In this document: positions 7,747-15,744 of the stretch, one piece after another
Layout: every line of letters begins with the position of its first letter
Position numbering within the stretch: position 1 is the first letter of the stretch
Program-made: the position numbers and the translations under genes
Notes under the pieces: model-generated
Databases searched by the model: none
What the model was told of the DNA's origin: nothing
Seen by the model: only the letters and a program-made list of their open reading frames with translations
Source of the DNA: DATFVA01 sp963811905
Lineage (GTDB): Bacteria > Bacteroidota > Ignavibacteria > Ignavibacteriales > Ignavibacteriaceae
Reading direction: 5' to 3'
Length of the DNA: 64,000 nt
NCBI GenBank assembly: GCA_963811905.1
Contig: CAWETK010000017.1
Span: forward strand, 1 to 64,000

Positions 7747-8880
7747 ATGGGCTTTTCAACGGATGCAATCCATGCAGGGCAAACACCTGATCCTGTAACC
7801 GGTGCTGTAATTACACCCATCTACCAGACATCGACGTATGCCCAGGAAGAGCTGGGAAAGAATAAAGGCTTTGAATACGGCAGGACGCATAACCTGACAC
7901 GTCAATCCCTTGAGAAAAACGTTGCCGCACTTGAAAAAGGAAAATACGGAATTGCTTTCTCATCCGGACTGGCAGCCACTCATGCTTTAACCACACTTGT
8001 AAAAGCAGGAGACCATATAATTGTCTCTCATAATGTATACGGCGGAACATACAGACTCTTTGAATTAATAATGAAGGATTTCGGACTGGAGTTTTCCTGG
8101 GTAAATACTTCGGATTTGAAAAACATTGAGAACGCCATTAAAGAAAACACTAAAATGGTTTACATCGAAACACCCACCAATCCTATGCTGAACCTTACAG
8201 ATATAAAAGGTACGGCGGATATCTGTAAAAAGAATAACCTGGTCTGTATAGTAGATAATACTTTTATGAGTCCGTATTTCCAGAACCCGCTTACTCTTGG
8301 TGCTACGGTAGTTCTGCACAGCCAGACGAAATATCTGAACGGGCATAGCGATGTTATCGGTGGAATTTTAGTTACCAGTGATGAAAAGATTCATGAAAGA
8401 TTAAGATACATTCAGAATGCTGTTGGCGCAGTACCGGCTCCCTTCGACTGCTGGCTGATTCTTCGTTCCACAAAAACTCTTGCCGTCAGAATGGAAAGAC
8501 ATAATTCCAATGCAATTGCTTTTGCAGATCATCTGGAAAAAAGCGGTTATTGTAAAAAGATATATTATCCGGGATTAACATCCCATCCCCAGCACGAACT
8601 GGCTAAAAAACAGATGACAGGTTTCGGCGGAATGATATCAGCAGATTTCGGAGATGTGGAAACTGCTAAAAGAATACTTAAGAATGTTAAGATCTTTACG
8701 CTGGGCGAGAGTCTTGGAGGAGTAGAAAGCCTGATCAGCCACCCTGCCAGTATGACTCATGCTGCCGTTCCAAAAGAAAAACGAGAAGCAATGGGACTTA
8801 CCGACAGCCTGATCCGCTTTTCTGTAGGAATTGAAGATATTGAAGATCTGATTGAAGATCTTGAACAGGCAATTAAATAG
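7747..8880 (+). CDS. Cystathionine gamma-synthase / gamma-lyase
   Basis: A 377-residue PLP enzyme of the Cys/Met metabolism family. PLP-binding Lys195 is in HSQTKYLNGHSD, Asp170 that contacts the pyridine nitrogen is in CIVDNTF, and the phosphate loop is FSSGLAATHA (71-80). The start MGFSTDAIHAGQ and the end SVGIEDIEDLIEDL are typical. It lies 34 bases after the cystathionine beta-synthase gene, so the pair probably performs transsulfuration. With a beta-synthase partner the reverse direction (homocysteine to cysteine, gamma-lyase activity) is likely, but synthase and lyase cannot be told apart from sequence alone. Confidence 0.9.
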   Translation: MGFSTDAIHAGQTPDPVTGAVITPIYQTSTYAQEELGKNKGFEYGRTHNLTRQSLEKNVAALEKGKYGIAFSSGLAATHALTTLVKAGDHIIVSHNVYGGTYRLFELIMKDFGLEFSWVNTSDLKNIENAIKENTKMVYIETPTNPMLNLTDIKGTADICKKNNLVCIVDNTFMSPYFQNPLTLGATVVLHSQTKYLNGHSDVIGGILVTSDEKIHERLRYIQNAVGAVPAPFDCWLILRSTKTLAVRMERHNSNAIAFADHLEKSGYCKKIYYPGLTSHPQHELAKKQMTGFGGMISADFGDVETAKRILKNVKIFTLGESLGGVESLISHPASMTHAAVPKEKREAMGLTDSLIRFSVGIEDIEDLIEDLEQAIK

Positions 8881-8923
8881 GAAACGGGGGCGAAAGGATT
8901 TCAGGGATTCCCGAATTGTGACA

Positions 8924-8938
8924 CTGACATTTTGTCAG
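8924..8938. repeat. Inverted repeat CTGACA-TTT-TGTCAG, copy 1
   Basis: Perfect 6-bp arms around a 3-base spacer. The 13-base core TGACATTTTGTCA recurs at 9064-9076, and 12 of 13 bases occur in reverse orientation at 26964-26975 over the -35 box of the nuo promoter. It is a candidate dimeric-regulator site; no regulator can be named. Confidence 0.6.
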
Positions 8939-9010
8939 ATATAGAATTTTTCAACAGCGCGAAAATTGCATTTTTTGGCTGTTTTTGGCGTGTCTCATTT
9001 TGAGTTCAAA

Positions 9011-9054
9011 TACTGCATAAATACTGCATTACTACTGTACTAATACTGCATAAC
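9011..9054 (+). repeat. Four tandem 11-bp repeats
   Basis: Units begin at 9011, 9022, 9033 and 9044 and all start TACTG; three of them continue TACTGCAT. The period is exactly 11 with no gaps. The array lies between the two copies of the TGACATTTTGTCA palindrome. Iteron-like or regulator-binding arrays have this form, but no replication gene is nearby. Confidence 0.75.
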
Positions 9055-9062
9055 TACGGGGA

Positions 9063-9077
9063 CTGACATTTTGTCAA
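9063..9077. repeat. Inverted repeat TGACA-TTT-TGTCA, copy 2
   Basis: Same 13-base core as at 8925-8937, here followed by AA instead of G, so the outermost pair is lost. It lies 139 bases after copy 1 and directly after the 11-bp array. Read on the minus strand it contains TTGACA, so it could also act as a -35 box. Confidence 0.55.
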
Positions 9078-9397
9078 AAGTGTTGAAATTATAAACGAAT
9101 GTAAAGCGACCTGTCTGCCCGGGAGGAGGAAGAGAAACTCGCTGGCTCACTTAATTATTCTACCACCAGTCTATAAAAGGCCTCTAACAGGCCTATCAGA
9201 AGCAGTTGAAGATGATCCCTAAAGAAATTATGATAAATAGTCATACTTCAAACCCTCCCGGACCGAAAAATTTTTTCTTTCAAATAATATTTTTTCCCTA
9301 ATCTCACTCTGATTGCCCCCGGATATCCCATTACTATTCATTTTTATTCTGTGTATTTTTGTCAAAGTAATTTTTAATAACCAGACGGGGAGATGTT

Positions 9398-10726
9398 ATG
9401 AACACCGACGAAAAAACCAATCCGGAAATGAACCTGGTTGATGATACCAAATACTCAATGGATACTCACCTCATTTATGGGAAGAACTTCACAAAGAAAT
9501 GGGACTATAAACATCACGTATTGCCTCCTATAACTTCATCAGTAATCTATCGGCTTGATTCAGTGGAAAGAGGCGCCGAAGGATTCCAGGAATTCGCAAA
9601 TTCGCCTGTAACAGGCGAAGACCCGATGCCGATATATATATACGACAGGCTTGGCGAACCCAATAAGGATATCCTTGAGGAAAATCTTGCATACGCTGAA
9701 AGAGGAGAAATGGCCGTTACTTTCTCCACGGGAATGGGAGCAATATCAGGCATCATAGGGATGCTCACCAAATCAGGCGATGAGATAATCTCTCATATGA
9801 CTTTATACGGCTGCACCTACTCGCTTTTCACAAACTGGCTGCCGAGGTACAATATAAAAACAATACTGGCAGACCTTACCGATCCGCAGAACTTATTAAA
9901 CTTTGTAACACCTCAGACAAAGGTGGTGTACCTTGAGAGTCCTGCAAATCCTAATCTCGACATTATAGATATAGCAGAAATCAGAAGACTTGTTGATATC
10001 TTCAATGAGAGCAGGGAGGAAGCCGAGAAAATAAAAATTGTGGTTGATAATACTTTCGCAACCCCTTTCTGCCAGAGGCCTATAGAACTCGGTGCAAACT
10101 TTTCGGTTAATTCCCTTACAAAAGGACTGGGCGGCTTCGGAACCGACATGGGCGGCGTTGTGATCGGCAAAAATAAATATAAGGATATGCTGCTGCTTTA
10201 CCGTAAAGACTTCGGCGCAGTACTGAACAATAAAACTGCATGGACAATCACTACGTACGGGCTCCCCACACTTCCTATCAGAATCAAACAGCAGATGAAA
10301 TCAGCCAGCAGGGTAGCAGAATATCTCAGCATTCATCCGAAAGTTGAATTTGTAAATTATCCTGGTTTGCCGGGTTTCAAATATTATGAAACTGCAAAGA
10401 AGCAGATGAGAGACTACAACGGCAATTTTGCGCCCGGCAGTCTTATCTATTTTGTTCTTAAAGGCTCCGATCCGAAGGAAAGCAAGGAGAACGGCAGAAG
10501 ATTTATGAATTACGCCGCTGAACATGCATATACAATGACCCTTGCCGTCAGCCTGGGACATACCAGAACCCTGATTGAACATCCTGCATCGATGACGCAC
10601 TCAATGATCTCTCCGGCTAAACTTCTTGAGTATGGTATTGACCCGGGAGGAATAAGAATTGCATTAGGGCTTGAGAATACCAATGATATTCTAATGGACC
10701 TTGATGAATGTCTGAATAAAGTTTAG
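9398..10726 (+). CDS. Divergent Cys/Met-metabolism PLP enzyme (gamma-lyase or sulfhydrylase type)
   Basis: A 442-residue fold-type I PLP enzyme. Lys242 in FSVNSLTKGLGGFGTDMGG is the PLP lysine, Asp217 in IVVDNTF contacts the ring nitrogen, and FSTGMGAISGI (109-119) is the phosphate loop. It has an extra N-terminal segment of about 35 residues and an unusual YIYDRLGEPN in place of the usual Y-x-R motif spacing, so it belongs to a separate branch from the gene at 7747. Members of this family act on O-acetylhomoserine, cystathionine or methionine. Position near two transsulfuration genes supports a sulfur amino-acid role; the reaction is not certain. A strong terminator follows. Confidence 0.82.
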   Translation: MNTDEKTNPEMNLVDDTKYSMDTHLIYGKNFTKKWDYKHHVLPPITSSVIYRLDSVERGAEGFQEFANSPVTGEDPMPIYIYDRLGEPNKDILEENLAYAERGEMAVTFSTGMGAISGIIGMLTKSGDEIISHMTLYGCTYSLFTNWLPRYNIKTILADLTDPQNLLNFVTPQTKVVYLESPANPNLDIIDIAEIRRLVDIFNESREEAEKIKIVVDNTFATPFCQRPIELGANFSVNSLTKGLGGFGTDMGGVVIGKNKYKDMLLLYRKDFGAVLNNKTAWTITTYGLPTLPIRIKQQMKSASRVAEYLSIHPKVEFVNYPGLPGFKYYETAKKQMRDYNGNFAPGSLIYFVLKGSDPKESKENGRRFMNYAAEHAYTMTLAVSLGHTRTLIEHPASMTHSMISPAKLLEYGIDPGGIRIALGLENTNDILMDLDECLNKV

Positions 10727-10752
10727 TAATAATACCTTGTGTTTTATTTAAC

Positions 10753-10788
10753 GGTCACTCAATTGAATTTTATTTGAGTGACCTTTTT
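10753..10788 (+). terminator. Rho-independent terminator after the PLP enzyme gene
   Basis: Perfect 10-bp stem GGTCACTCAA / TTGAGTGACC (10753-10762 and 10774-10783), an 11-base loop, then TTTTT. It lies 27 bases after the stop codon. Confidence 0.85.
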
Positions 10789-10832
10789 ATTTATTTTAGG
10801 ATATCAATTAAATCTTTATGCAGGAAATAGTT

Positions 10833-11660
10833 ATGAAGATGAAACTACTGTGTCTTATGTTAATCATAATTTCTTTTTCAGCTTCTTATGCACAGGATGA
10901 GGCGGACTCAATTGAAGTATACCTGATTGATTCATTTGTAACTCCTGAAGTACCTCATACTTTTATGCTTTCATTCTTCACAAGCGCTCCTGCAAAATCT
11001 AAAGTCATAATAGAAAACAGTTATGAATATGAAGTTTCTAATGAATTAACCGAGTCTCATAAAATAAGTATCGACATTTCCGACTTAAGTTTTAAGGAGA
11101 AAAATGTTCCTTTTGTTATTTTAGTTGAAGATTCAGCCGGTCATCAGTATTCCAGTGAAAAATATGAATTCGAACTCCCGGAAGAACCAAAGGTTGAAGG
11201 GGAATCAAATTTCCTTCTTCTCTGTGTATTCGGCGCGGCAGTATTCGGATTACCTTCACCGGTATATGTGAAAGAAAAAAATGATGATTATTTCAGTCTC
11301 GCCAAAGAGATTCCCTTAATTTCATTAAGAGGCGGAGGCTACCGGTATCCCATAGGATATTTTTCAGCTGAATATTCCCATATTTTTAATGCCCCGGTAA
11401 AGAACTTTTTAAGGATAGGCTATAAGCATATTATTAGTGTTCCAGGCATAGAATATATTTCTCCCGGTATAAACGGATTCACAAATTTCGACGGGTTTAA
11501 TGGTATCTCGCCGGAAGTCTCGCTGGGATTATTCAGGATAGTGAATACTTTTACAGTGTATGCAAGGTACCGGTTCAACGTAAAACCCGGGGAAAAGGGA
11601 AGTGAGTTTCACGAGTTCTCTATCGGACTCTACTCAAGCTTCTTCTCACTTTACCTGTAA
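10833..11660 (+). CDS. Exported protein of unknown function, likely cell-surface
   Basis: A 275-residue protein if started at the ATG at 10833, which has AGGAAA six bases upstream. An in-frame ATG at 10818 would add five residues and lacks such a site. The signal peptide is MKLLCLMLIIISFSASYAQ. Residues 30-120 look like an immunoglobulin-type or beta-sandwich domain (alternating strands, EYEFELPEEP at its end). Residues 130-275 are Gly/Tyr/Phe-rich with strand periodicity (FLRIGYKHIISVPG, VYARYRFNVKPG) and end in Leu, suggesting a partial outer-membrane barrel. The family is not recognised. The TonB receptor gene starts 127 bases later on the same strand. Confidence 0.7.
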   Translation: MKMKLLCLMLIIISFSASYAQDEADSIEVYLIDSFVTPEVPHTFMLSFFTSAPAKSKVIIENSYEYEVSNELTESHKISIDISDLSFKEKNVPFVILVEDSAGHQYSSEKYEFELPEEPKVEGESNFLLLCVFGAAVFGLPSPVYVKEKNDDYFSLAKEIPLISLRGGGYRYPIGYFSAEYSHIFNAPVKNFLRIGYKHIISVPGIEYISPGINGFTNFDGFNGISPEVSLGLFRIVNTFTVYARYRFNVKPGEKGSEFHEFSIGLYSSFFSLYL

Positions 11661-11787
11661 TGCGGTCTGCTGTCATCTTCTAAAAACTGCACTTCTATTC
11701 GTAATTAATATGATTAGATTTATCATCTGATGCAGGAACGATTATGCTTTCCGTTATGTTTCACTAAAAATAATTGAACCGCTTTTA

Positions 11788-14070
11788 ATGAAATTTTCTT
11801 TAATCATAATACTACTAACCTCACCTTTTCTCGCTGCACAGACAGGGGAAATATCGGGCAGGATCACCGACGGAAATAACCCTGTTCCCAGTGTTAATAT
11901 TCTTGTCCTTAATACCGGTTTTGGTACTGTTACCGATCATGAGGGTAAGTATAGACTTAAAGGCATACCACAGGGAAAACAAACTATCAGATACAGTTCT
12001 GTAGGTTATAAAACCGAAACGAGGGATGTGAATATTTTACCAGGCAAGATAATTGAAATAAACATAACCCTTGAAGAAACTGTGATTGAAGTAGGAGAAG
12101 TGAGAGTAACCGGGATGAAGAAACAGGAACAGAGAGATACAAGGACGAGCCTGATTGATCTTAGTCCCCGCAGCGCGAAGATCCTTCCGGGAGCAGGTGA
12201 AGATGTTATGAGAACTCTCCAGTCATTGCCCGGAGTGCTTGCGCCAAACGACTTCTCATCACAGCTTATTATAAGGGGAAGCGGACCCGATCAGAACCTG
12301 ATAATAATGGATGATGTGGAAATATTTAATCCTTACCGGCTCTACGGCGTAATAAGCATGTTTAATCCTGATGCCGTTGAGGATGTTAATCTTATTACAG
12401 GAGGATTTCCGGCAAGGTACGGCGACAGGCTCTCGGCTGTACTTGATGTAACTAATAAAGAAGGGAATGATGCCAAAGCTATCTCAGGAAGTCTTAATGC
12501 CTCCATAATTGATGCAAACCTGGTACTGGAAGGAAAAAATCCGTTCAGCCTTAAAGGAAGCTGGATGTTCAATTCCCGCAGAACATATTATGATCTGATA
12601 ATTGAACCTTTTGTAAAGAATGCAGGACTGGTTGATCAGAATGTCAACTTCCCCAATTTTTATGATTTCCAGACCAAGATCGCAATCGGACCTTATAACG
12701 GAAATAAGTTCCTTATTAATGGAATTTATTCGCGTGATGGAGTTGATATAGTAAGTGCGAAACAGAGAAAGACTGCAGACAGCGTCGGTGTTACAAATGT
12801 AACATTAAATAATGTAGCGAGTGTAGCATGGCATTTTACACCTAACACAAAGTTTCTCAATAAAGTCGTCGGCTCCTATTATACAAATAATGGTGCTGCT
12901 GCTTTAAATTCTGAAGTCCTTGATCCATCATTAAACAGGGAGGATTTCAAACATATTATTTCAGATACACTTGCGCCTTACCTTTTGTACTTTAAGTTCA
13001 ACACGGATTTCACCTTCCAGAAATATGCCCTTGATGATCATGCTACCTATCTGTGGGGGGATAATATTTTTGAGGCAGGAGCAGGAGTGGACTTCCTTAG
13101 AACAATTATCGATTTCAGATTTAATATCGATCCTGAACTTAAAGCTTTCTTCTCATCAAATCCCCAGTTCCGTGCAGTGCTGACTGATCTTAAAGATACA
13201 AGAGATGACAAACGCTATCATGCATATGTTCAAAACAATTTTTCAATTAATAACAAACTTTACCTTCAGCCGGGATTAAGATTTGATTATTATGATATCC
13301 TGCGCAAAGCTTATATTGCCCCAAGGATGTCGATGTCGTATGCTCTGGATGACCTTACAACCTTAAGGGCCGTTTGGGGTATTTATTATCAATCACCCGG
13401 CTATGAAAAGCTGCGGGATGAAAATGTACTGTATGATTTAAGCGATGTCTATACCCGGGATCTTAAAGCTGAACAGGCTCTGCATTATATACTTGGTATT
13501 GAACGCTGGCTGGATGCTGAATGGAGCATTAAGCTGGAAGGCTACTATAAAGATTTTAACAATCTTATTGTACAGAAAATTGTCCCCGGTGTAAAATATG
13601 AGACTTCTCCCATCCCCGGTAAAGATCCCCGCTACCCTTCCGGATGGACGCAGCCTGTTACAGTGGAAGGAGACTCTTTAACTCAAATCCCGGTAAATAA
13701 TGCCGGCGGAAGTGCATATGGAATAGAAGTTTTCCTGGCTAAAAAAAATCTTTCTCCCGAGGATAGACTTTCGGGCTGGATCAGCTATGCTTATTCTGAT
13801 GCAAAACGGGTAGAAGACGGATCAAGCCTTCCTTTCCGCTTTGATCAGAGACATACAGTTAATATAGTCCTCAACTACCAGCTTACACGCTGGCTTGATG
13901 TAGGATTAAGGTGGCAGTACGGCTCCGGTTTTCCTATAAGTCTTCCTTCGGGAGTTAAACCAAGGATCGTGCTTATGGATGAGAACGGCGACGGTATTCC
14001 CGAGACCCCTGTTATTGCAACAAGAACACCATTTCGCGGGCGGTACAGGCGAAGTAATTTACGATGTTGA
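11788..14070 (+). CDS. TonB-dependent receptor, main part (gene frameshifted)
   Basis: An outer-membrane, TonB-energised uptake receptor. The signal peptide covers 1-17 (FLAAQ). A carboxypeptidase-regulatory-like domain spans about 20-95 (GEISGRITDGNNPVPSVNI), the plug domain about 120-235 (MRTLQSLPGVLAPND, GGFPARYGDRLSAVLDV), and the rest is a 22-strand-type barrel. The frame shifts near 14032-14034: after VIATRTP the read becomes a short basic tail and stops at 14070. Removing one T from the TTT run gives RTPFAGGTGEVIYDVDY and continues to 14311, for a normal protein of 840 residues ending in the strand LGFSVKF. The substrate is unknown; no siderophore or sugar genes are adjacent. It is not a SusC, since no SusD is present. 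Confidence 0.88.
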   Translation: MKFSLIIILLTSPFLAAQTGEISGRITDGNNPVPSVNILVLNTGFGTVTDHEGKYRLKGIPQGKQTIRYSSVGYKTETRDVNILPGKIIEINITLEETVIEVGEVRVTGMKKQEQRDTRTSLIDLSPRSAKILPGAGEDVMRTLQSLPGVLAPNDFSSQLIIRGSGPDQNLIIMDDVEIFNPYRLYGVISMFNPDAVEDVNLITGGFPARYGDRLSAVLDVTNKEGNDAKAISGSLNASIIDANLVLEGKNPFSLKGSWMFNSRRTYYDLIIEPFVKNAGLVDQNVNFPNFYDFQTKIAIGPYNGNKFLINGIYSRDGVDIVSAKQRKTADSVGVTNVTLNNVASVAWHFTPNTKFLNKVVGSYYTNNGAAALNSEVLDPSLNREDFKHIISDTLAPYLLYFKFNTDFTFQKYALDDHATYLWGDNIFEAGAGVDFLRTIIDFRFNIDPELKAFFSSNPQFRAVLTDLKDTRDDKRYHAYVQNNFSINNKLYLQPGLRFDYYDILRKAYIAPRMSMSYALDDLTTLRAVWGIYYQSPGYEKLRDENVLYDLSDVYTRDLKAEQALHYILGIERWLDAEWSIKLEGYYKDFNNLIVQKIVPGVKYETSPIPGKDPRYPSGWTQPVTVEGDSLTQIPVNNAGGSAYGIEVFLAKKNLSPEDRLSGWISYAYSDAKRVEDGSSLPFRFDQRHTVNIVLNYQLTRWLDVGLRWQYGSGFPISLPSGVKPRIVLMDENGDGIPETPVIATRTPFRGRYRRSNLRC

Positions 14071-14311
14071 TTATAATAACCAGAGACTTAATTCGAGGAA
14101 ACCGGAGTATCACCGGCTTGACGTCAGATTCACCGCCGTGACAAATTTCTGGAACCTCAACTGGTCATTTTATCTTGATGTAATAAATGCATACAACAGG
14201 GCAAATGTTGTAGGATATGATTATTATATTAATAACGATCTTACCCTCGGACGTGATACAAGTACAATGTTCCCGATAATCCCCACTTTGGGATTTAGTG
14301 TAAAATTTTGA
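14033..14311 (+). pseudogene. C-terminal barrel strands of the frameshifted TonB receptor
   Basis: The frame +1 to the preceding gene carries FAGGTGEVIYDVDYNN, then PEYHRLDVRFTAVTNF and the final strand TLGFSVKF. HRLD followed by a Phe-rich last strand is typical of the end of TonB receptors of this group. The second receptor in this window has YHRLDIGITKRF at the same place. Without this part the receptor would lack its last strands and would not insert in the outer membrane, so either the base is an artefact or the gene is dead. Confidence 0.82.
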
Positions 14312-14326
14312 TTAACTTATTTTATT

Positions 14327-15529
14327 ATGAATAGATCAAAACTCCTTACAGTCTCAGAAATAACAAAACAAATTAAGCAGACCCTCGAGGCAGATTTCTC
14401 ACAGGTTTCGGTCATAGGTGAAATATCCAACTATAAGGCTCACAATTCAGGTCACTGGTATTTTAACCTGAAAGATTCCGATGCTTTAATTTGCTGTACT
14501 ATGTGGCGAAGTTTTAACAGCTATGTTTTCTTTACGCCCCAGGATGGAATGAAAATTATCGTGAGCGGCAAACTCTCAGTTTATCCTCCCCGCGGAAGCT
14601 ACCAGATCGATGTTCGTTCAATGAAGCCGGCAGGTGAAGGAGAACTGCAGGCTGCCTTCGAGATGCTGAAGCAAAAATTAAATGCGGAGGGATTATTTGA
14701 TCCCGCCCGTAAAAAAGCAATTCCGCAGTTCCCTCAGAAGATCGGAATCGTTACCGCCATTGACGGAGCCGCTTTTAAGGATATGATCAGCGTTGCAGAA
14801 AGGCGCTACCCGCTGGCTGAACTTGTCATTGCTCCTGCAAGAGTGCAGGGAAGCGGATCCGCTGAAACTATTACAGAAAGCATAAAACTGTTGAATACCC
14901 GTGATGATATAGATGTCATTATTGTCGCGAGAGGCGGAGGTTCGATTGAAGATCTTTGGGCTTTCAACGAGGAAGCGGTTGCCCGCGCTGTCTATAATTC
15001 GAAGATCCCGGTAATCAGCGGAGTAGGTCACGAGATCGACTTTACCATTACCGATTTTACTGCGGATTTAAGAGCTCCGACACCATCAGCTGCTATGGAA
15101 TTAGCTACTCCGGATATAAATGAAATTTTTGCCTTTATAAACGATTTTTCATATAATTCTACATTAAAAATTAATGAATATTGCCAAAAAGGGAGAAAAA
15201 GACTCAGTTCAGTTCTCGGCTCGTACGGGTTCAGGGTTCCCTTGGATATAGTTAGAAATAAATCGCAGTTAGTTGATAACCTGCTTTATAAAGTGCTTCA
15301 GACGACCGATCACAGAATATTATTACACAATAATAAAGTTTCACTTCTGACAAAGGTTATTGAATCAAATAATATCCAGAGAACCCTGGAAAGAGGTTTC
15401 ACACTTGTGAGACAGGGAAATAAATATATAAAGAGAAAAGCCGGGTTTAATTCTAATGAAGAATCTGAAGTAATATTTGCCGACGGCAAAATTAAAATAA
15501 CGCCAGGGAATAATGAGCAAGAAGAATAA
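14327..15529 (+). CDS. xseA: Exodeoxyribonuclease VII large subunit
   Basis: A 400-residue cytoplasmic subunit that, with several XseB copies, degrades single-stranded DNA. The N-terminal OB-fold (about 8-100) contains GEISNYKAHNSGHWYFNLKD. The catalytic core carries IVARGGGSIEDLWAFNEE and SGVGHEIDFTITDFTADLRA, both family hallmarks. The C-terminal part has the coiled-coil and the ERGFTLVRQ segment. It starts 15 bases after the TonB receptor and overlaps xseB by 17 bases, beginning a six-gene run that reaches the histidine kinase gene. Confidence 0.96.
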   Translation: MNRSKLLTVSEITKQIKQTLEADFSQVSVIGEISNYKAHNSGHWYFNLKDSDALICCTMWRSFNSYVFFTPQDGMKIIVSGKLSVYPPRGSYQIDVRSMKPAGEGELQAAFEMLKQKLNAEGLFDPARKKAIPQFPQKIGIVTAIDGAAFKDMISVAERRYPLAELVIAPARVQGSGSAETITESIKLLNTRDDIDVIIVARGGGSIEDLWAFNEEAVARAVYNSKIPVISGVGHEIDFTITDFTADLRAPTPSAAMELATPDINEIFAFINDFSYNSTLKINEYCQKGRKRLSSVLGSYGFRVPLDIVRNKSQLVDNLLYKVLQTTDHRILLHNNKVSLLTKVIESNNIQRTLERGFTLVRQGNKYIKRKAGFNSNEESEVIFADGKIKITPGNNEQEE

Positions 15530-15734
15530 TAAGTTCGAAACAGACCTTAAGAGACTGGAAAAAATTTCAGAGCTGCTCGAAGATAATTCAGTTGATCTTG
15601 ATGATGCTTTGAATCTATACGAAGAAGGTATTGAACTGTCCCGCAGCTGTATCTCTGCATTGAAAAAGGCAGAATTGAGAATTACGGAACTGAAGAAAAA
15701 GCTTGATGAGCTTAATTTGGAAGAAGAGGAATAG
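15513..15734 (+). CDS. xseB: Exodeoxyribonuclease VII small subunit
   Basis: A 73-residue helical hairpin subunit. FETDLKRLEKISELLE followed by LDDALNLYEEGIELSRSC matches XseB closely. It overlaps xseA by 17 bases, as is usual for the pair. The end is Glu-rich. It is followed 10 bases later by dxs, the same order found in many bacteria. Confidence 0.94.
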   Translation: MSKKNNKFETDLKRLEKISELLEDNSVDLDDALNLYEEGIELSRSCISALKKAELRITELKKKLDELNLEEEE

Positions 15735-15744
15735 GAATAGAAGT

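Larger units (their letters stand above)
8881..9397 (+). promoter_or_regulatory. Long non-coding region with an 11-bp tandem array and paired palindromes
   Basis: 517 bases with no credible gene. Contents: a perfect inverted repeat CTGACA-TTT-TGTCAG at 8924-8938; a second copy lacking the last pair at 9063-9077; between them four tandem 11-bp units (9011-9054, consensus TACTGCATAAC). Further on is AGGCCT-CTAAC-AGGCCT near 9179-9195. TATTTTTG at 9354-9361 matches the Bacteroidota -7 box and lies 36 bases before the next start codon. The spacing of the array, about one helical turn per unit, suggests protein binding. This is inferred. Confidence 0.55.

Noticed and set aside
9011..9077. CRISPR array or replication origin
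   Set aside because: Units of 11 bases with no spacers exclude CRISPR; no replication-initiator gene or DnaA box cluster is nearby.
8881..9397. A small gene near 9064-9210
   Set aside because: One frame is open for about 45 codons but begins after a stop with no start codon or ribosome-binding site.
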